Positions 9,453-26,310 of a stretch of DNA of 64,000 nucleotides are shown here, piece after piece. The translations under genes were made by a program, and so were the position numbers. A model generated the notes under the pieces. It did not search any database, had not been told where the DNA came from, and was given only the letters and a program-made list of their open reading frames with translations. Source of the DNA: Adiantum capillus-veneris (Eukaryota > Streptophyta > Polypodiopsida > Polypodiales > Pteridaceae); assembly GCA_014529385.2 (NCBI GenBank), contig CM043960.1:117684043-117748042 (forward strand). Reading direction: 5' to 3'. How positions within the stretch are numbered: position 1 is the stretch's first letter; every line of letters starts with the position of its first letter.

Positions 9453-11672
9453 TTAGCCCCCGGGATCAAACGGGAAACCAATCAATTGCCCCACTGTGAG
9501 CATTCCTTGAAAAAATTTGGACCATCCTCTAGGATCATAGGGAAAATACAATAATTTCCAATCATTACAACATAAACATACATTAACCCACAAATCTTCA
9601 TACAAACCGCCTGGATCATATGGCATATAAGTCAATTGCCCCGGACCATGCATATATCTGTCACCTTCTGGGTCAAAAGCTAGCTCACAATCCCCTACAT
9701 CATAGGGTAACATCAGATTCCATATGGCATCAGGTAGCATCAGATACTGCCATATCCCCTGTGCAATTGGCTCATCCAATTTTCGATCATCAATCACAGG
9801 TAGAAGCATTGGCAGTACGCCTTCACTCTCACTAGTATTGGAATCCGAATCATGCATATCTAAATATCGCAAGTCTCTGGTAAATTCCTCTTCATTAGGC
9901 TCAAAAGATGCATCTGAAAACAATTCTCTATCTCGTAGAGGCTCAAAATCAAGTAGTGCATCATTTAACAGCTGCATCAGATCATCATCGACTGCATCTG
10001 AACAAACTTTCTCATGCATGAATATAGAATGATTGGTATCCTTAGCATCTGTATTTGAGAACCCTTCCAAAGCTTCGTCCAGTAAGCACATAAGGTCCAG
10101 GTCCACCGCTTGAGAAGGTTTCTCAATCCTGTACATCTCACGTTGCTGCAATAAACAAGGATTTTCACATATGACATGCATACTAAACGCATCTGCAGTA
10201 AATTTCTCTTTACGTCTTTCACCCTCATCCAGATATCTTTGCACTTATGTAGCACAAAGTTCAGCATGCACATTGAAAATTTCATCTACTGCCCTGTCTG
10301 TACCATCAGCAGAATGAAACCAATCATATTCATCAACAAGAGATTGCACTTCACTATGCACCCCCTCTGAATCAGCATCATCAAGGTCATGATCATTCTG
10401 CCTTAGTGTGAGCCCTGTGTCACAAATTCTCGATAGAGAAGAAGTTTGCTCTCTCTCTGTATCACCATCATCAAAATCAGGATCAGTCTGCCAGTTTGGT
10501 AGCTCTAGGTCATAGAAGCGTGTCAAAGGAGGAGTCTGCACCCCCTCTGAATCCTCATAATCACGGTCAAGTGCAATTTCCCAATTTTGTAGCTGTGCTT
10601 CACAAAAACTTGTCAACGAAGGAGTCTGCACCCCCTCTAAATCAACATTTTGCAGATCTTCAAGCACATACTCTTGCTTAGCCAAGTCCTCAAAATCTGG
10701 TACATCCAAATTTGGTAAATCTGGTATATCAAAAGCCACGGTCCTGCTGCTCTCAACAACAGCCCTGCTGACATCTGTATCATTAATCAGCTCTTTGGCA
10801 AGACCTGTACCAGTATCTTCGATTACCTCTATGGTAGAATGTGCACCAGAAAAATTTTGCTCTAATTCTGGTTCAGTAGCAAAAGTATCAGTTGCGCCTG
10901 AATCTTTCTGCATGTCTACATGAATACCATTGCACTCATTCACTTCCTGAGCTTTAGCCAATTCATTATCTTGATTCCATGATTTGTTTTCTTCCTGTAC
11001 TACAGATATATGTTCTTTGAAAAATTCACCTTGCGTAGTTCGAGGCTGTAGAGACTCACTGTCAAGGAATTCTACTTCATGCACAACATCTGCAAAACCC
11101 AACTTTGCATACACAGCTTCAACTATGTCTTCATCATTAGCATGTAAGAAGGTAGCATCCTGCAGAATAAACTCATCAATCACAGCTTCTAACATTGATC
11201 GTACTTGTCCTCGGATATCTGCGTAGTCCAGTAGACTTGAACTCTGTTCTTGATAGCTTTCATACTGCTCATAACGTGCTTGCACAATAGCTTCTTTGAA
11301 ATACTCCCAGTCATCGTTGCAAGCTTTGGTAACTTCTTGAATCTACTCCTTCATATCTGAACTCACTAACTGCTCAAAAGATTTGACCATCAACTTTTCT
11401 GGTATCCCTCTTACCTTGGTCTCCAGTTCATAGCACTCTAGGTAGCCCTCTGGATCGTAGCCATCAAACACTCGTCTTTCGTCGTATACTGCATCTAACG
11501 CTGCATCCAAAGCTTCATCGATTTGATTTTTCTTCTTTACGGTCTCTATTTCAAGCAGAGATCCTTGAACCAATTGAAGCATCTTTGCAAAATCTGGAAC
11601 TGTTGACTTATCATCAAAACCGTTCGCACTTAATTCTGCAATCATCTTCATCATCTGCTCTAAATTCTCCAT
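9453..11672 (-). pseudogene. Acidic unknown protein ORF with two in-frame stops
   Basis: One reading frame runs from an ATG at 11672 to a stop at 9453, about 739 codons, interrupted by TAG (11343-11345) and TAA (10245-10247) but with no frameshift. The predicted product is very acidic. It starts MENLEQMMKMIAEL, contains a diverged tandem segment in the middle (repeated EGVQTP-LT-FC/YD blocks) and ends with several Y/FDPxG motifs (FDPEG, YDPGG, YDPRG, FDPGG). I recognise no family. It could be the gag-like ORF of a non-autonomous retroelement or a captured host gene, since it has no intron in more than 2 kb. Retention of frame and composition across both stops suggests recent inactivation. Confidence 0.55.
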
Positions 11673-16928
<5,256 letters not shown>

Positions 16929-17066
16929 GTGACAAGCAGGGATTTCAAAATGACGTGATCACACTATAATTTCAGGTTAATAACAATAGAAATGCAAAAT
17001 AACAAATATTATGTTAATTGACATTCATCTTTTTTGACCTGCAAGGAGACTTGGAGACCGGCTCGA

Positions 17067-17136
17067 GGCCCGCCGGGCTAAGTAGTTGGACTGTCGGGCC
17101 CGCCGGGTAAAGCAATTTCCCCACCGGGCCCGCCGT
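17067..17136. repeat. GC-rich subterminal repeats, left end of hAT copy 1
   Basis: Three copies of a near-palindrome, CGGGCCCGCCGGG, occur in 70 bases. Related copies occur at the right end (25031-25127) and at both ends of copy 2. Subterminal repeats bound by transposase are known in Ac/Ds-type hAT elements; binding here is inferred. Confidence 0.75.
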
Positions 17137-17139
17137 GGC

Positions 17140-17147
17140 TATATAAA
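17140..17147 (+). promoter_or_regulatory. TATA box of the passenger genes, hAT copy 1
   Basis: TATATAAA directly follows the subterminal repeats. Copy 2 has TTATATATA in the same place (29103-29111). It points right, toward the hairpin array and kinase gene. Confidence 0.6.
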
Positions 17148-17334
17148 GGCGACGCCGGTGCTTGTCTTTTTCACAAGAGAGGTACATTGAAAAGTCTTCT
17201 TCACCAAACTTTCTAGCAGCTTTCCACATTCTCAAAGCAGTGTAGCAGTAATTTTTTAATCCATTCCTTATTTTATTGATGTTTTTTTGAGTTTTTTTGC
17301 GTGAAAACTTAAAGGTATAAAATTTCTTTTATCA

Positions 17335-18603
17335 AATCATCGTACGTGGATGCACTTGCGGCTAGGTGTGTCATTGCAAAATCGTACGATGATTATGTTT
17401 TATATTGCTCCTGCTCCCAGTCATTCATGCTTCGACACATGGTTGCAATTGCGACTAGGTGTGTTGCTGCTAGAATGACAGGAGCATCTGTTTGAAAGAA
17501 GTCACCGTGCGTGGATGCACTGGCACATGGTTGCAATTGCGGCTAGGTGTGTCATTGAAAAAGCGTAGGGTGGCTATGTTTTATGTTGCTCCCAGTCATT
17601 CATGCTTCGACACATGGTTGAAAATGCGACTAGGTGTGTTGCTGCTAGAATGACAGGAGCATCTATTTGAAAGAAGTCACCGTGCGTGGATGCACTGGCA
17701 CATGGTTGCAAATGCGGCTAGGTCTGTCATTGCAAAAATGCAAGATGACTATGTTTTATGTTGCTTCCCGTCATTCATGCTTTGGCACATGGTTGCAATT
17801 GCGACTAGGTGTGTTGCTGCTAGATTGACGGTAGCATCTAACGCATGAATGTGTGCTCAAATAATTTCATAATGTTTCATATGCTTGAATCTTGAAAGAC
17901 GAAATCGTGCGTGGATGCACTGGCACATGGTTGCAATTGCGACTAGGTGTTTGCTGCTAGAATGACGGGAGCATCTCTTTGAAAGAAGTCACCGTGTGTG
18001 GATGCACTGGCACATGGTTGCAATTGCGGCTAGGTGTGTCATTGCAAAAGCGTAGGGTGACTATGTTTTATGTTTCTCCTAGTCATTCATGCTTCGGCAC
18101 ATGGTTGCAATTGCGACTAGGTGTGTTGCTGCTAGAATGACAAGAGCATCTGTTTGAAAGAAGTCACCGTACGTGGATGCACTGGCACATGGTTGCAATT
18201 GCGGCTAGGTGTGTCATTGCAAAAGCGTAGGGTGACTATGTTTTATGTTGCTCCCAATCATTCATGCTTCGGCACATGGTTGCAATTGCGACTAGGTGTG
18301 TTGCTGCTAGAATGAAAGGAGCATCTGTTTGAAAGAATTCACCGTGCGTGGATGCACTGGCACATGGTTGCAGTTGCGGCTAGGTGTGTCATTGCAAAAG
18401 TGTAGGGTGACTATGTTTTATGTTGCTCCCAGTCATTCATGCTTCGGCACATGGTTGCAATTGCAACTAGGTGTGTTGCTGCTAGAATGACAGGAGCATC
18501 TGTTTGTAAGTTGTTGTACGGTGAGGCATTGGTACATGGTTGCAATTGCGATTAGGTGTGTCATTGCAAAAGCGTACGAGATCTATGGTCTATACTGCAC
18601 TTT
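17335..18603 (+). repeat. Tandem array of long hairpins with conserved loop, upstream of kinase
   Basis: The period is about 175 bases, with two alternating hairpins per unit. Hairpin B in the first unit has perfect 12-bp arms, AATCATCGTACG (17335-17346) and CGTACGATGATT (17383-17394); later units have AGTCACCGTGCG with GCGTAGGGTGACT, which still pair. Hairpin A has TGCTCCCAGTCATTC with GAATGACAGGAGCA. Both kinds enclose an inner 7-bp stem (TGGCACA/TGTGTCA or CGGCACA/TGTGTTG) and the same loop, GGTTGCAATTGCGGCTAGG or its GCGACTAGG variant. Stem changes between A and B compensate each other. The array ends just before the kinase start, so it would lie in the 5' leader. Confidence 0.85.
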
Positions 18604-18689
18604 TTCTTTCACGTAGAAAAGATCCAAATGCAGTGGCACATAGTTATATTTCACAATGTGTTGTTTGCAATAATACCATTGCAGGCAAA

Positions 18690-20171
18690 ATGGATCCTTC
18701 TGCTACTTCAATGATAGAGTTCAAAAAGAAAATTAGACAATTGTTGATTACAATTGTCAGTGCACTAGATCCCGACGATATAGCGCAGATTGTTGCAGAT
18801 GAGTCTAGATTGCAATCATTATACAGTGAGATTGCCCGCAAAATGTTGTTGTTATATCCATACAAAACAACCGAATCAATAATCTCATTACTGAGCAGTT
18901 GGGTGGGCAATTTGCCCAAGGTGGCCTCTGATTTGAAAGAGGAATGCCCTAAAGAAGTAGACAAGGGTAAGCTAGAGCATTGGAACGCGAGATGGAGAGC
19001 TGAAAAGGAGAGGTCAAGGCGAGCATCCCACATAGACACACAGTTTGGCCTAAGCAAGAAAATGCGAATGGCTATCACCAGAGTTATGGGGAGTAGCCAA
19101 GTTGGAGAACCGTTTATTGAGGAGGCTGCCATTGAGGGAACATCGGATTCTACTACTTCTGCCAGTCACCTGGAGAGCAGTATATACAATTCTAAATGTA
19201 GTATGACTTTGGGCATTCCAAATAAGTCCATTAAGAAGATCAAGAAACTTGGGTCAGGGGCTTATGGCACAGGGTGGCAAGTTCAAATCAAAGGGATTAG
19301 TTTCCTTCCTGCAACGAATACTTATTGTGCCAAGGAGTTCAAAGGACAGGCGAAGCATCAGTGGAAAAGCTTTGCATCAAAAAGTGGGGTAGATCTCAAC
19401 CATAGAGGGATTGTGAGGAGTATTGCCCACTCTGTAACGTTGCCATGGTTTCTGATATTCCCCTACTTCAATGGGGGAACTTTAGGTGATCTTATGGAGA
19501 CAGTGCCCCTTCCACATGGCTCTTTCACGACGCTTGTAGCGCATCAAGAGGGGAAAGGAAAGATACCTGAAGACTTTAAATGGGAGCAGCCCTCTGAAGA
19601 CAAGAAAACACGTATCAAGAGCCTGTGCAATCATGCTCCCTCGTTGATCCATGCCTTGGTGAAGGCATTGCGATTCGCACATGACGAGGGAGTGATCCAC
19701 AATGATCTCCATCCATGGAACATCATGTTGGAATTTACCAAGGATCTCACTCCCCGTATTGGAATAATTGATTGGGGATTGGCTCTGCGTGTTGGCTTAG
19801 AGACACAAAAGACCAACAATACCGATGAAAACTGGCAAAAGCTTCATCCTTGGCAAGCTCCTGAGTTACTTGATGGCAAGAATTTATGCCCATGGACCAA
19901 GGCCACAGATGTGTACGCCATAGGATGGGTGATATGGCAATTTTGTAAGTTTTGTGGAGAGTTCTCTGACTACTACAGCACAGATTGGTTCAAACATAAG
20001 GTTTCAGTGGAGGTACAAGCCATATCTAGGATTGTTGTGGAAGGTTGGGTGAGGAAGAAATCCACAGACAGAAAGACCTTGGCACTTTTGGACGAAGAAT
20101 TAGAAAGATTTGAAGCCCAGCCAAAACGATGCTTACGCCCTCCCTCTGAAATGAGTGTAGCCTTTTTTTGA
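18690..20171 (+). CDS. Atypical protein kinase-like protein, passenger of hAT copy 1
   Basis: There are 493 codons from the ATG at 18690. The frame is open further upstream, but only into the hairpin array and with no ATG that copy 2 shares. The N-terminal 180 residues are helical and charged and of unknown function. A kinase fold follows: glycine loop GSGAYGTGWQV, likely ATP lysine K215 (YCAKEF), catalytic loop HNDLHPWNIML with D339, then DWG (D361) in place of DFG, an APEL box and a DVYAIGW helix. HND instead of HRD and DWG instead of DFG make it atypical, but the aspartates and asparagine needed for phosphotransfer remain. Substrate is unknown. The RING-like ORF follows on the same strand. 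A decayed homologue sits at the same place in hAT copy 2, so it is a long-standing passenger. Confidence 0.85.
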   Translation: MDPSATSMIEFKKKIRQLLITIVSALDPDDIAQIVADESRLQSLYSEIARKMLLLYPYKTTESIISLLSSWVGNLPKVASDLKEECPKEVDKGKLEHWNARWRAEKERSRRASHIDTQFGLSKKMRMAITRVMGSSQVGEPFIEEAAIEGTSDSTTSASHLESSIYNSKCSMTLGIPNKSIKKIKKLGSGAYGTGWQVQIKGISFLPATNTYCAKEFKGQAKHQWKSFASKSGVDLNHRGIVRSIAHSVTLPWFLIFPYFNGGTLGDLMETVPLPHGSFTTLVAHQEGKGKIPEDFKWEQPSEDKKTRIKSLCNHAPSLIHALVKALRFAHDEGVIHNDLHPWNIMLEFTKDLTPRIGIIDWGLALRVGLETQKTNNTDENWQKLHPWQAPELLDGKNLCPWTKATDVYAIGWVIWQFCKFCGEFSDYYSTDWFKHKVSVEVQAISRIVVEGWVRKKSTDRKTLALLDEELERFEAQPKRCLRPPSEMSVAFF

Positions 20172-20389
20172 TGGATATATGATGTACTTTATGAAGCAGG
20201 GTTTTCTGAGACTTTTGACTTATAAAAACACTTTTAAAAATTGGGTATTATGCGCCATGGATGATGTATGAGTAATAAAAACACTTTGTTATATCTCAAT
20301 AGACAAAAAATTTTCTATGAGTTTTGTTTTTTCTCTTAAGTTTCAAGCAATAAGCCACGTGGACTCACTGATTGTCATTCATTGATTTA

Positions 20390-20530
20390 AAAAATGGTGG
20401 TTACTCTTATATCAATTGATTGTCGTAAGATGGTGGTTATTCTAATATCAATTGATTGTCGTAAAATGGTGGTTAAAATTATAGCAATTGATTGTCGTAA
20501 AATGGTGGTTACTCTTATAGCAATTGATTA
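20390..20530. repeat. Minisatellite between kinase and RING-like genes
   Basis: About four units of 37-42 bases share ATGGTGGTTA and CAATTGATTGTCGTA. A looser version of the same spacer occurs in copy 2 (about 32460-32600). Confidence 0.75.
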
Positions 20531-20577
20531 TCATTAAGTTTGTATGACGTAACTGAAGTATAGTGTTTAATCAGGAT

Positions 20578-21534
20578 ATGGATAATGATAATCAAAGGGC
20601 TAAGCGCGCTTTTGAGCGTCTCAGATCCATGTGTCAAGGCGGTGGAGTGAACGACACCGCTCGAATTGCAGCTCGTTGCTCCCAGTGGGCCAACCCAGTG
20701 GGTACACAATGGAAAGAGGTGAACACTAGGATTGACCGAGACATGGTCAAATCCACATGGCCAGGCGTTGCAGATGACAACATCAATAAAGGCCGACTCA
20801 AGCTATCACAATGCATTAATGCATACATACGAGACAATGGAGAGAACATATATCTCGATGTTATGGGTCATCCTATGCATCATATGGATAGTCCATTGTG
20901 GTTTGCCAAGATGTTATACATGCATTATGTCTTGGGTGAAGCAGTGGACTTTAGCTCAAGGACACCTCACATGACGGTTGAGGACATTCGCAGTACTGCA
21001 ATCACCGTCACATGGCAAGAGATGTCATTGGCACTAGAAGGTGCATCAATGGAAGTGCACCAAGTTAAGGAGGAGCTTCAAACTCAACTCAGGCAAGCAT
21101 CACAAGCTACACAAGGCTCTCATGCAGAAGAAACCCTAAATAGAGACTTGCAAAGGGAGGTGAAGGTGCTATCTCGCCACGTAAAAGAGTTAGAGGCGAC
21201 TATAAAAAAACAAAATGCTGCCACATTGATTGAGCACCCAACATCTATTGAGGCCCCTCCAGCTTCTGGTGAGCACGGTGGTCCTTGCCCCATATGTAGA
21301 TCATTCTTTCATGAGTGGTGTGGTCACCTCAGCTTGCCATGCGGACATATGTATCATATATCATGCTTGATGCAAAGCATGATGAATAACTTTCATTGTG
21401 CTATATTTGAGTTTGAGATATCCAAAAAGCTATATGCAATGTTCAAAATGTCTGAAGACTATAATAAGCTTAAAGGTCAGCGTGAACAGGAGAATGAAGA
21501 TATTCTCACAAATATTTCACTATCACTTGGATAG
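20578..21534 (+). CDS. Coiled-coil RING-like protein, passenger of hAT copy 1
   Basis: There are 318 codons from the ATG at 20578. Residues 1-155 form a globular region conserved in copy 2 (QWANPVGTQWKEVN, KMLYMHYV). A coiled coil rich in Glu, Gln and Leu follows to about residue 215. A RING-type zinc finger then begins with CPIC and continues with CGHMYHISC. The last zinc pair is defective: copy 2 has x-A-M-C where copy 1 reads CAIF, so the eighth ligand is Phe here. RING proteins commonly act as ubiquitin ligases; whether this one still binds two zinc ions is doubtful. It follows the kinase by about 400 bases on the same strand, suggesting co-expression or paired function (inference). Confidence 0.8.
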   Translation: MDNDNQRAKRAFERLRSMCQGGGVNDTARIAARCSQWANPVGTQWKEVNTRIDRDMVKSTWPGVADDNINKGRLKLSQCINAYIRDNGENIYLDVMGHPMHHMDSPLWFAKMLYMHYVLGEAVDFSSRTPHMTVEDIRSTAITVTWQEMSLALEGASMEVHQVKEELQTQLRQASQATQGSHAEETLNRDLQREVKVLSRHVKELEATIKKQNAATLIEHPTSIEAPPASGEHGGPCPICRSFFHEWCGHLSLPCGHMYHISCLMQSMMNNFHCAIFEFEISKKLYAMFKMSEDYNKLKGQREQENEDILTNISLSLG

Positions 21535-21822
21535 TTTTTGTAACATTTGAAAACATTTACTCGTTGTCTTGCGAGAATTTATTAGTGAATTGTGAATTGT
21601 CTTCACTTCAGCTTCAATTATGATATGTGATAATGCAAAGATTTGTTAGGGCTTTGTATATTATGAAGCTTTAATAGTGATTTGTGGCCTTGTAAAGGTT
21701 TTTAAGGGCTTCGTTTATTATTAAGCAAATGTCTAAACCTTAAACTAAATATTAAAAAAAAGCTTATAAGATGAACAGTTTCTAAACTTAAAGAGTAGTC
21801 ACTCAATGGATTCGATAATCTA

Positions 21823-24117
21823 TTAATTAAACCACCGTCGCTTGCTGCAACGGGTCAAAGTTGGCTCAATTTCCAAATTCTCTTCAATCTCTTCTAACGT
21901 ACATGTAGTTTCTACTTCATGAGATTCCCCTTGCAGCTCACTGTCTTCGTCCACCTTATCATTGGTTACATCAAAAGTCCAGCTCGGCATCTCCTCTTTG
22001 TAGTTCTTAGCTTGCACTCTTGCCAATAGCCGATGGTTGCAGTACATATACACTAATTTTTCAGCTCTTGAATTTAGAAGGCTGTTTCTGATGGTGGAAT
22101 GTACATATTTATATGTACTCCAGTTTCTCTTAGAACTTGAATTGGATGCACATTGGGCTAGGATTCTAACAGCTAGGCATTTAAGGGTGGGTGCACTACC
22201 ACCATTCATCATCCACCACTTCCACGCTGGTTGCTCTGTGGCAAGTTTCTGCACAAATTCTGTACCAAACTTACCCTCTTTGAGTTTAAACTTCGTAAGA
22301 TCAGTAACAGCTGATGCATGCTCATCAGGATCATCATAAAACGTGCCTATCACATCATAAAAGTCTTCCAGCACCTCCTCATCAAGTTTGTCTATTTCCA
22401 TTGCCCAATACTCTGGATCCAATAAGAAAGCTACGCTGTGTAGTGGACTATGTGCTCCAACCCATCGACCATGCACATACTTTCTCAAAATTTCTCTCCT
22501 CTTTTGAGTGAATGGTGTCTTCCAAGGCTTCACAATTGGCTCCTTGGGCTCCTCTGGATTTGCAAGGCTTTCTTGAACAGTCCACCAAGCCATCCACACC
22601 TTACCTATGTTAGGCAAGGCAGAATCTAGTTGGCGTAATGCGAGCATAATTGGCATCATGACATTGTGCACATCCACCACATCATCCCAAAAGTGGCGAT
22701 CAGCTAGTAGATCTCTGATCAGCCCTATTTTTCTTTTTATCTTCTCCCTTTGACCAGCCTCCCATTCTGAAAAAGTGGCACAAACAAATGTCTCCATCAC
22801 AGCATTCTTATTTTTTATTAGTGATTCTACCGTATAGTAGTTGGTGCAAAATCTAGTTTCGCATGGCAGTTTTAACATAGTAGACATCCTCTGACGGTAC
22901 ATATCAAGAATCCTCTGACGCTTCAAAACAAACTTGACTATTAAGCGAGCATTGTCTACTATCCATTTGAAGCACTCTGTGTCCTCCCTCTTGTACCAAT
23001 CTTGCAATACCAAGTTCAAGTTGTGTGTACTGCAACCAGCACTATATAGGTGAGAGAAGCGACTTTCAAGTATCCTACCTGCAGCCCTGCAATTTTTGGC
23101 ATTTTCCATGATTACTTGGACAACATTTTCTTTTCCAAGTTCCTCAACTACGTCGCCAATGATGTCAGCTATAAAACTGCCAGACTTTATTTGACCAGAG
23201 CTATCCACAGCTTTGATAAAACATTCACCATGAGGACATACAAGCATGATTTTGATCAATGGCCACCTTTGAACATTGGACCAACCATCACTAACTATGG
23301 TGTATCCAGATTGTTCTGTTGCATTTAATATTACCCTTTGAATATCCTGTTGTGTGCTTGTGTAACATTTATCTAGCAGTTGGTTTCTCATATGGTGATA
23401 TGTTGAAGGGGTAAATCCAGCACCATACTCCCCAATGCGTTTCCAAGCTGACTTCCATGCATCACGGGTGACAATGGCCAATGATCCCCCAGTGAAATAG
23501 ACGGCTTTAGCTAGTGCAAGTTGTGCTTCTTCTAAGGCAAGTGTTTTGAAGCTCGTCTGTAAGCTAACCTGTCTACTTTTTGACGATCCTACCTGAAAGT
23601 CAGGAGATCCATGGTTTGGAGGTGTAGTTCCATCGATATGAGAAGTTGGTTCCATGCTTTGAGTGCTTCCATTGGTGGGCGTTACACCCAATGATCTCTC
23701 ATACTAGTTTGATCTTATCGATACCGGGGTGTGATGGTCGAAAGTAGAGAGTTTTGATATTTTTCTCGTGGAAATTAGCTTACCAATTAAAGCTTTTAAG
23801 CGCATAGCTGCTTCTTCTACACCTAAGCCCTTGCACTTTCCTCCTTGGATTCTGGTATTGCCACCTATCAAATGATCCCTTATTCTTGGTGCTCCTCCAG
23901 ATTTCTCTTCGCCACAAAAGTTACATTTCCAATCTTGATACTTATTTAAATTTGTGGAAAAATTCCACTCGCTTCCTGGAATTTTTCCACCTGCCTTTCG
24001 CTTGCCCTGCGAAGTGGTGCCCTGCGAAGCAGGACCTGGTATCGAGGTAGGAGGTCTCCTCAAGGAAGCCAGGCTTGAGACACCAACATCACCGCTCACA
24101 TTCCCAGTGGAAGACAT
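21823..24117 (-). pseudogene. hAT transposase, copy 1, one in-frame stop
   Basis: The frame runs from the ATG at 24117 to 21823, about 764 codons, with one TAG at 23704-23706. The first part has a BED-type zinc finger (WKCNFCGEEKSGG...IRDH). The second part contains the DUF659-like catalytic region (VSDGWSNVQRWPLI, then AGCSTHNLNLVLQDW) and the C-terminal hAT dimerisation region (SKRNWSTYKYVHS, RAEKLVYMYCN). It would cut and rejoin the element's ends in the nucleus. The stop separates DNA-binding and catalytic parts; it may be a simple mutation, or may be bypassed by an unseen intron. The gene is convergent with the two passenger genes and starts just inside its own hairpin repeats. Confidence 0.85.
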
Positions 24118-24239
24118 ACTTATTGGATGCCTGCAATACCAATAAACATAGCTCAGTATGCTATCGCTTCTTTCAAGTATTATTCAAACCAAACATTAGT
24201 GTTATAATCAATATCACACACAAGTGTAGTAGTGAAGCT

Positions 24240-24880
24240 TGAAGGGAATAAACCTCAATCTACTCAAACATGAGCAAGAAAATACAATGGTGAATCAAAT
24301 ATGTGATCAATCCATCCCAAAAGTAGAGATATCGACCCAAAGATTCACCTTCCTTCCCCTTTCATGAATCAGTCCAGTCCAAAAAAGAACTAATGACCCA
24401 TGATTGGAGCTCTAATCGAAATAGCAAGCAAATACAGCGGTGAATCAAACATGTGATCAGTCCATCCCAAAAGTAGAGATATCGATCCAAAGATTCACCT
24501 TCCTACCTCCTTTCATGAATCAGTCCAGTCCAAAAAAGAACTACTGACCCATGATTGGAGCTCTAATCGGAATAGCAAGCAAATACAACGGTGAATCAAA
24601 CACGTGATCAGTCCATCCCAAAAGTAGAGATATCGACCCAAAGATTCACCTTTCTATCTCTTTTCAAGAATCAGTTCAGTCCAAAAAAGAACTAATGACC
24701 CATGATAGAAGTTCTAATCAATATAGCAATCAATTTAGCAAATATAACGGTGAACCAAACATGAGATTAGTCCATCCCAAATGTAGAGATACCGACCCAA
24801 AGATTCATCTTTCTACCTCCTTTCAAGAATCAGTTCAGTCCAAAAAATAACTAATGATCCATGATCAGAGTTTCATTAAG
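24240..24880 (-). repeat. Tandem hairpin repeats upstream of hAT transposase, copy 1
   Basis: About four units of 150-159 bases. Each has two inverted repeats. One pairs GGTGAATC with GATTCACC (24289-24296 and 24342-24349). In the other, read on the minus strand, TCATGGGTCAGT pairs with ACTGATTCATGA in unit 2 (24513-24524 and 24543-24554) using ten Watson-Crick and two G.U pairs. On the plus strand those two would be A.C mismatches. The minus-strand loop AGTTCTTTTTTGGACTGG reappears in copy 2 on another stem. The array lies in the presumed leader of the transposase transcript. Confidence 0.75.
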
Positions 24881-24994
24881 TTTTAATTTTTTTAAAAAGA
24901 CTATTCATTTTTTTACCTTTAGTTTTTCTTCTAAATTTTAAAGGATGACCAAATTTAGAGGAAGCGGTGATGTGATGTGATGTCTATTACAGGG

Positions 24995-25001
24995 TTATAT
25001 A
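24995..25001 (-). promoter_or_regulatory. TATA box of the transposase gene, hAT copy 1
   Basis: TATATAA on the minus strand, just inside the right subterminal repeats, mirrors the TATA box at the left end. Confidence 0.55.
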
Positions 25002-25030
25002 GAGCCGCCAAATATGGAGGGGGTACATGA

Positions 25031-25127
25031 CGGGGCCGGCGGGATTCTTGCTTTGCCTGTCGGGCCCGCCAGGTTTCTTAATAAGCCCGCAGGGCCTGCC
25101 GGGGTTTGTTGGTTGCCCCGCCGGTTC
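25031..25127. repeat. GC-rich subterminal repeats, right end of hAT copy 1
   Basis: Four related blocks (GGGGCCGGCGGG, CGGGCCCGCCAGG, GCAGGGCCTGCCGGGG, GCCCCGCCGG) match those at the left end and in copy 2. Confidence 0.75.
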
Positions 25128-25230
25128 TACGTTTTCTACCGGTTTTCGAAGGTCATGACATTAGATATGTTATTAACATGAAAAAATAGTGCCATGCCAA
25201 GAGTACGAAGAGATCTGCAAGATTTCATGA

Positions 25231-26310
<1,080 letters not shown>

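Larger units (their letters stand above)
16937..25230 (+). mobile_element. hAT-type DNA transposon carrying kinase and RING-like genes, copy 1
   Basis: The left end CAGGGATTTCA at 16937 resembles the Ac-type hAT terminus and matches both ends of copy 2. Inside come GC-rich subterminal repeats, a TATA box, a tandem hairpin array, kinase, RING-like gene, and then, facing left, the transposase with its own hairpin repeats, TATA box and subterminal repeats. Near the right end, CATGAAAAAATAGTG (around 25177) is the inverted counterpart of CACTATAATTTC near 16962, so inverted termini extend to about 25205. The extreme right end is diverged and I could not find a duplicate of the 8 bases before the left end (GTGACAAG), so the right boundary is approximate. 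Confidence 0.85.

Noticed and set aside
17335-18603. CRISPR-like repeat array
   Set aside because: Plant nuclear context; units are 175-base tandem hairpins without unique spacers or cas genes.
18540-18689. Longer kinase start at 18540
   Set aside because: It begins with TTG inside the hairpin array; copy 2 supports the later ATG region.
20563-20577. RING-like ORF start at 20563
   Set aside because: That codon is GTG; the first ATG is at 20578.
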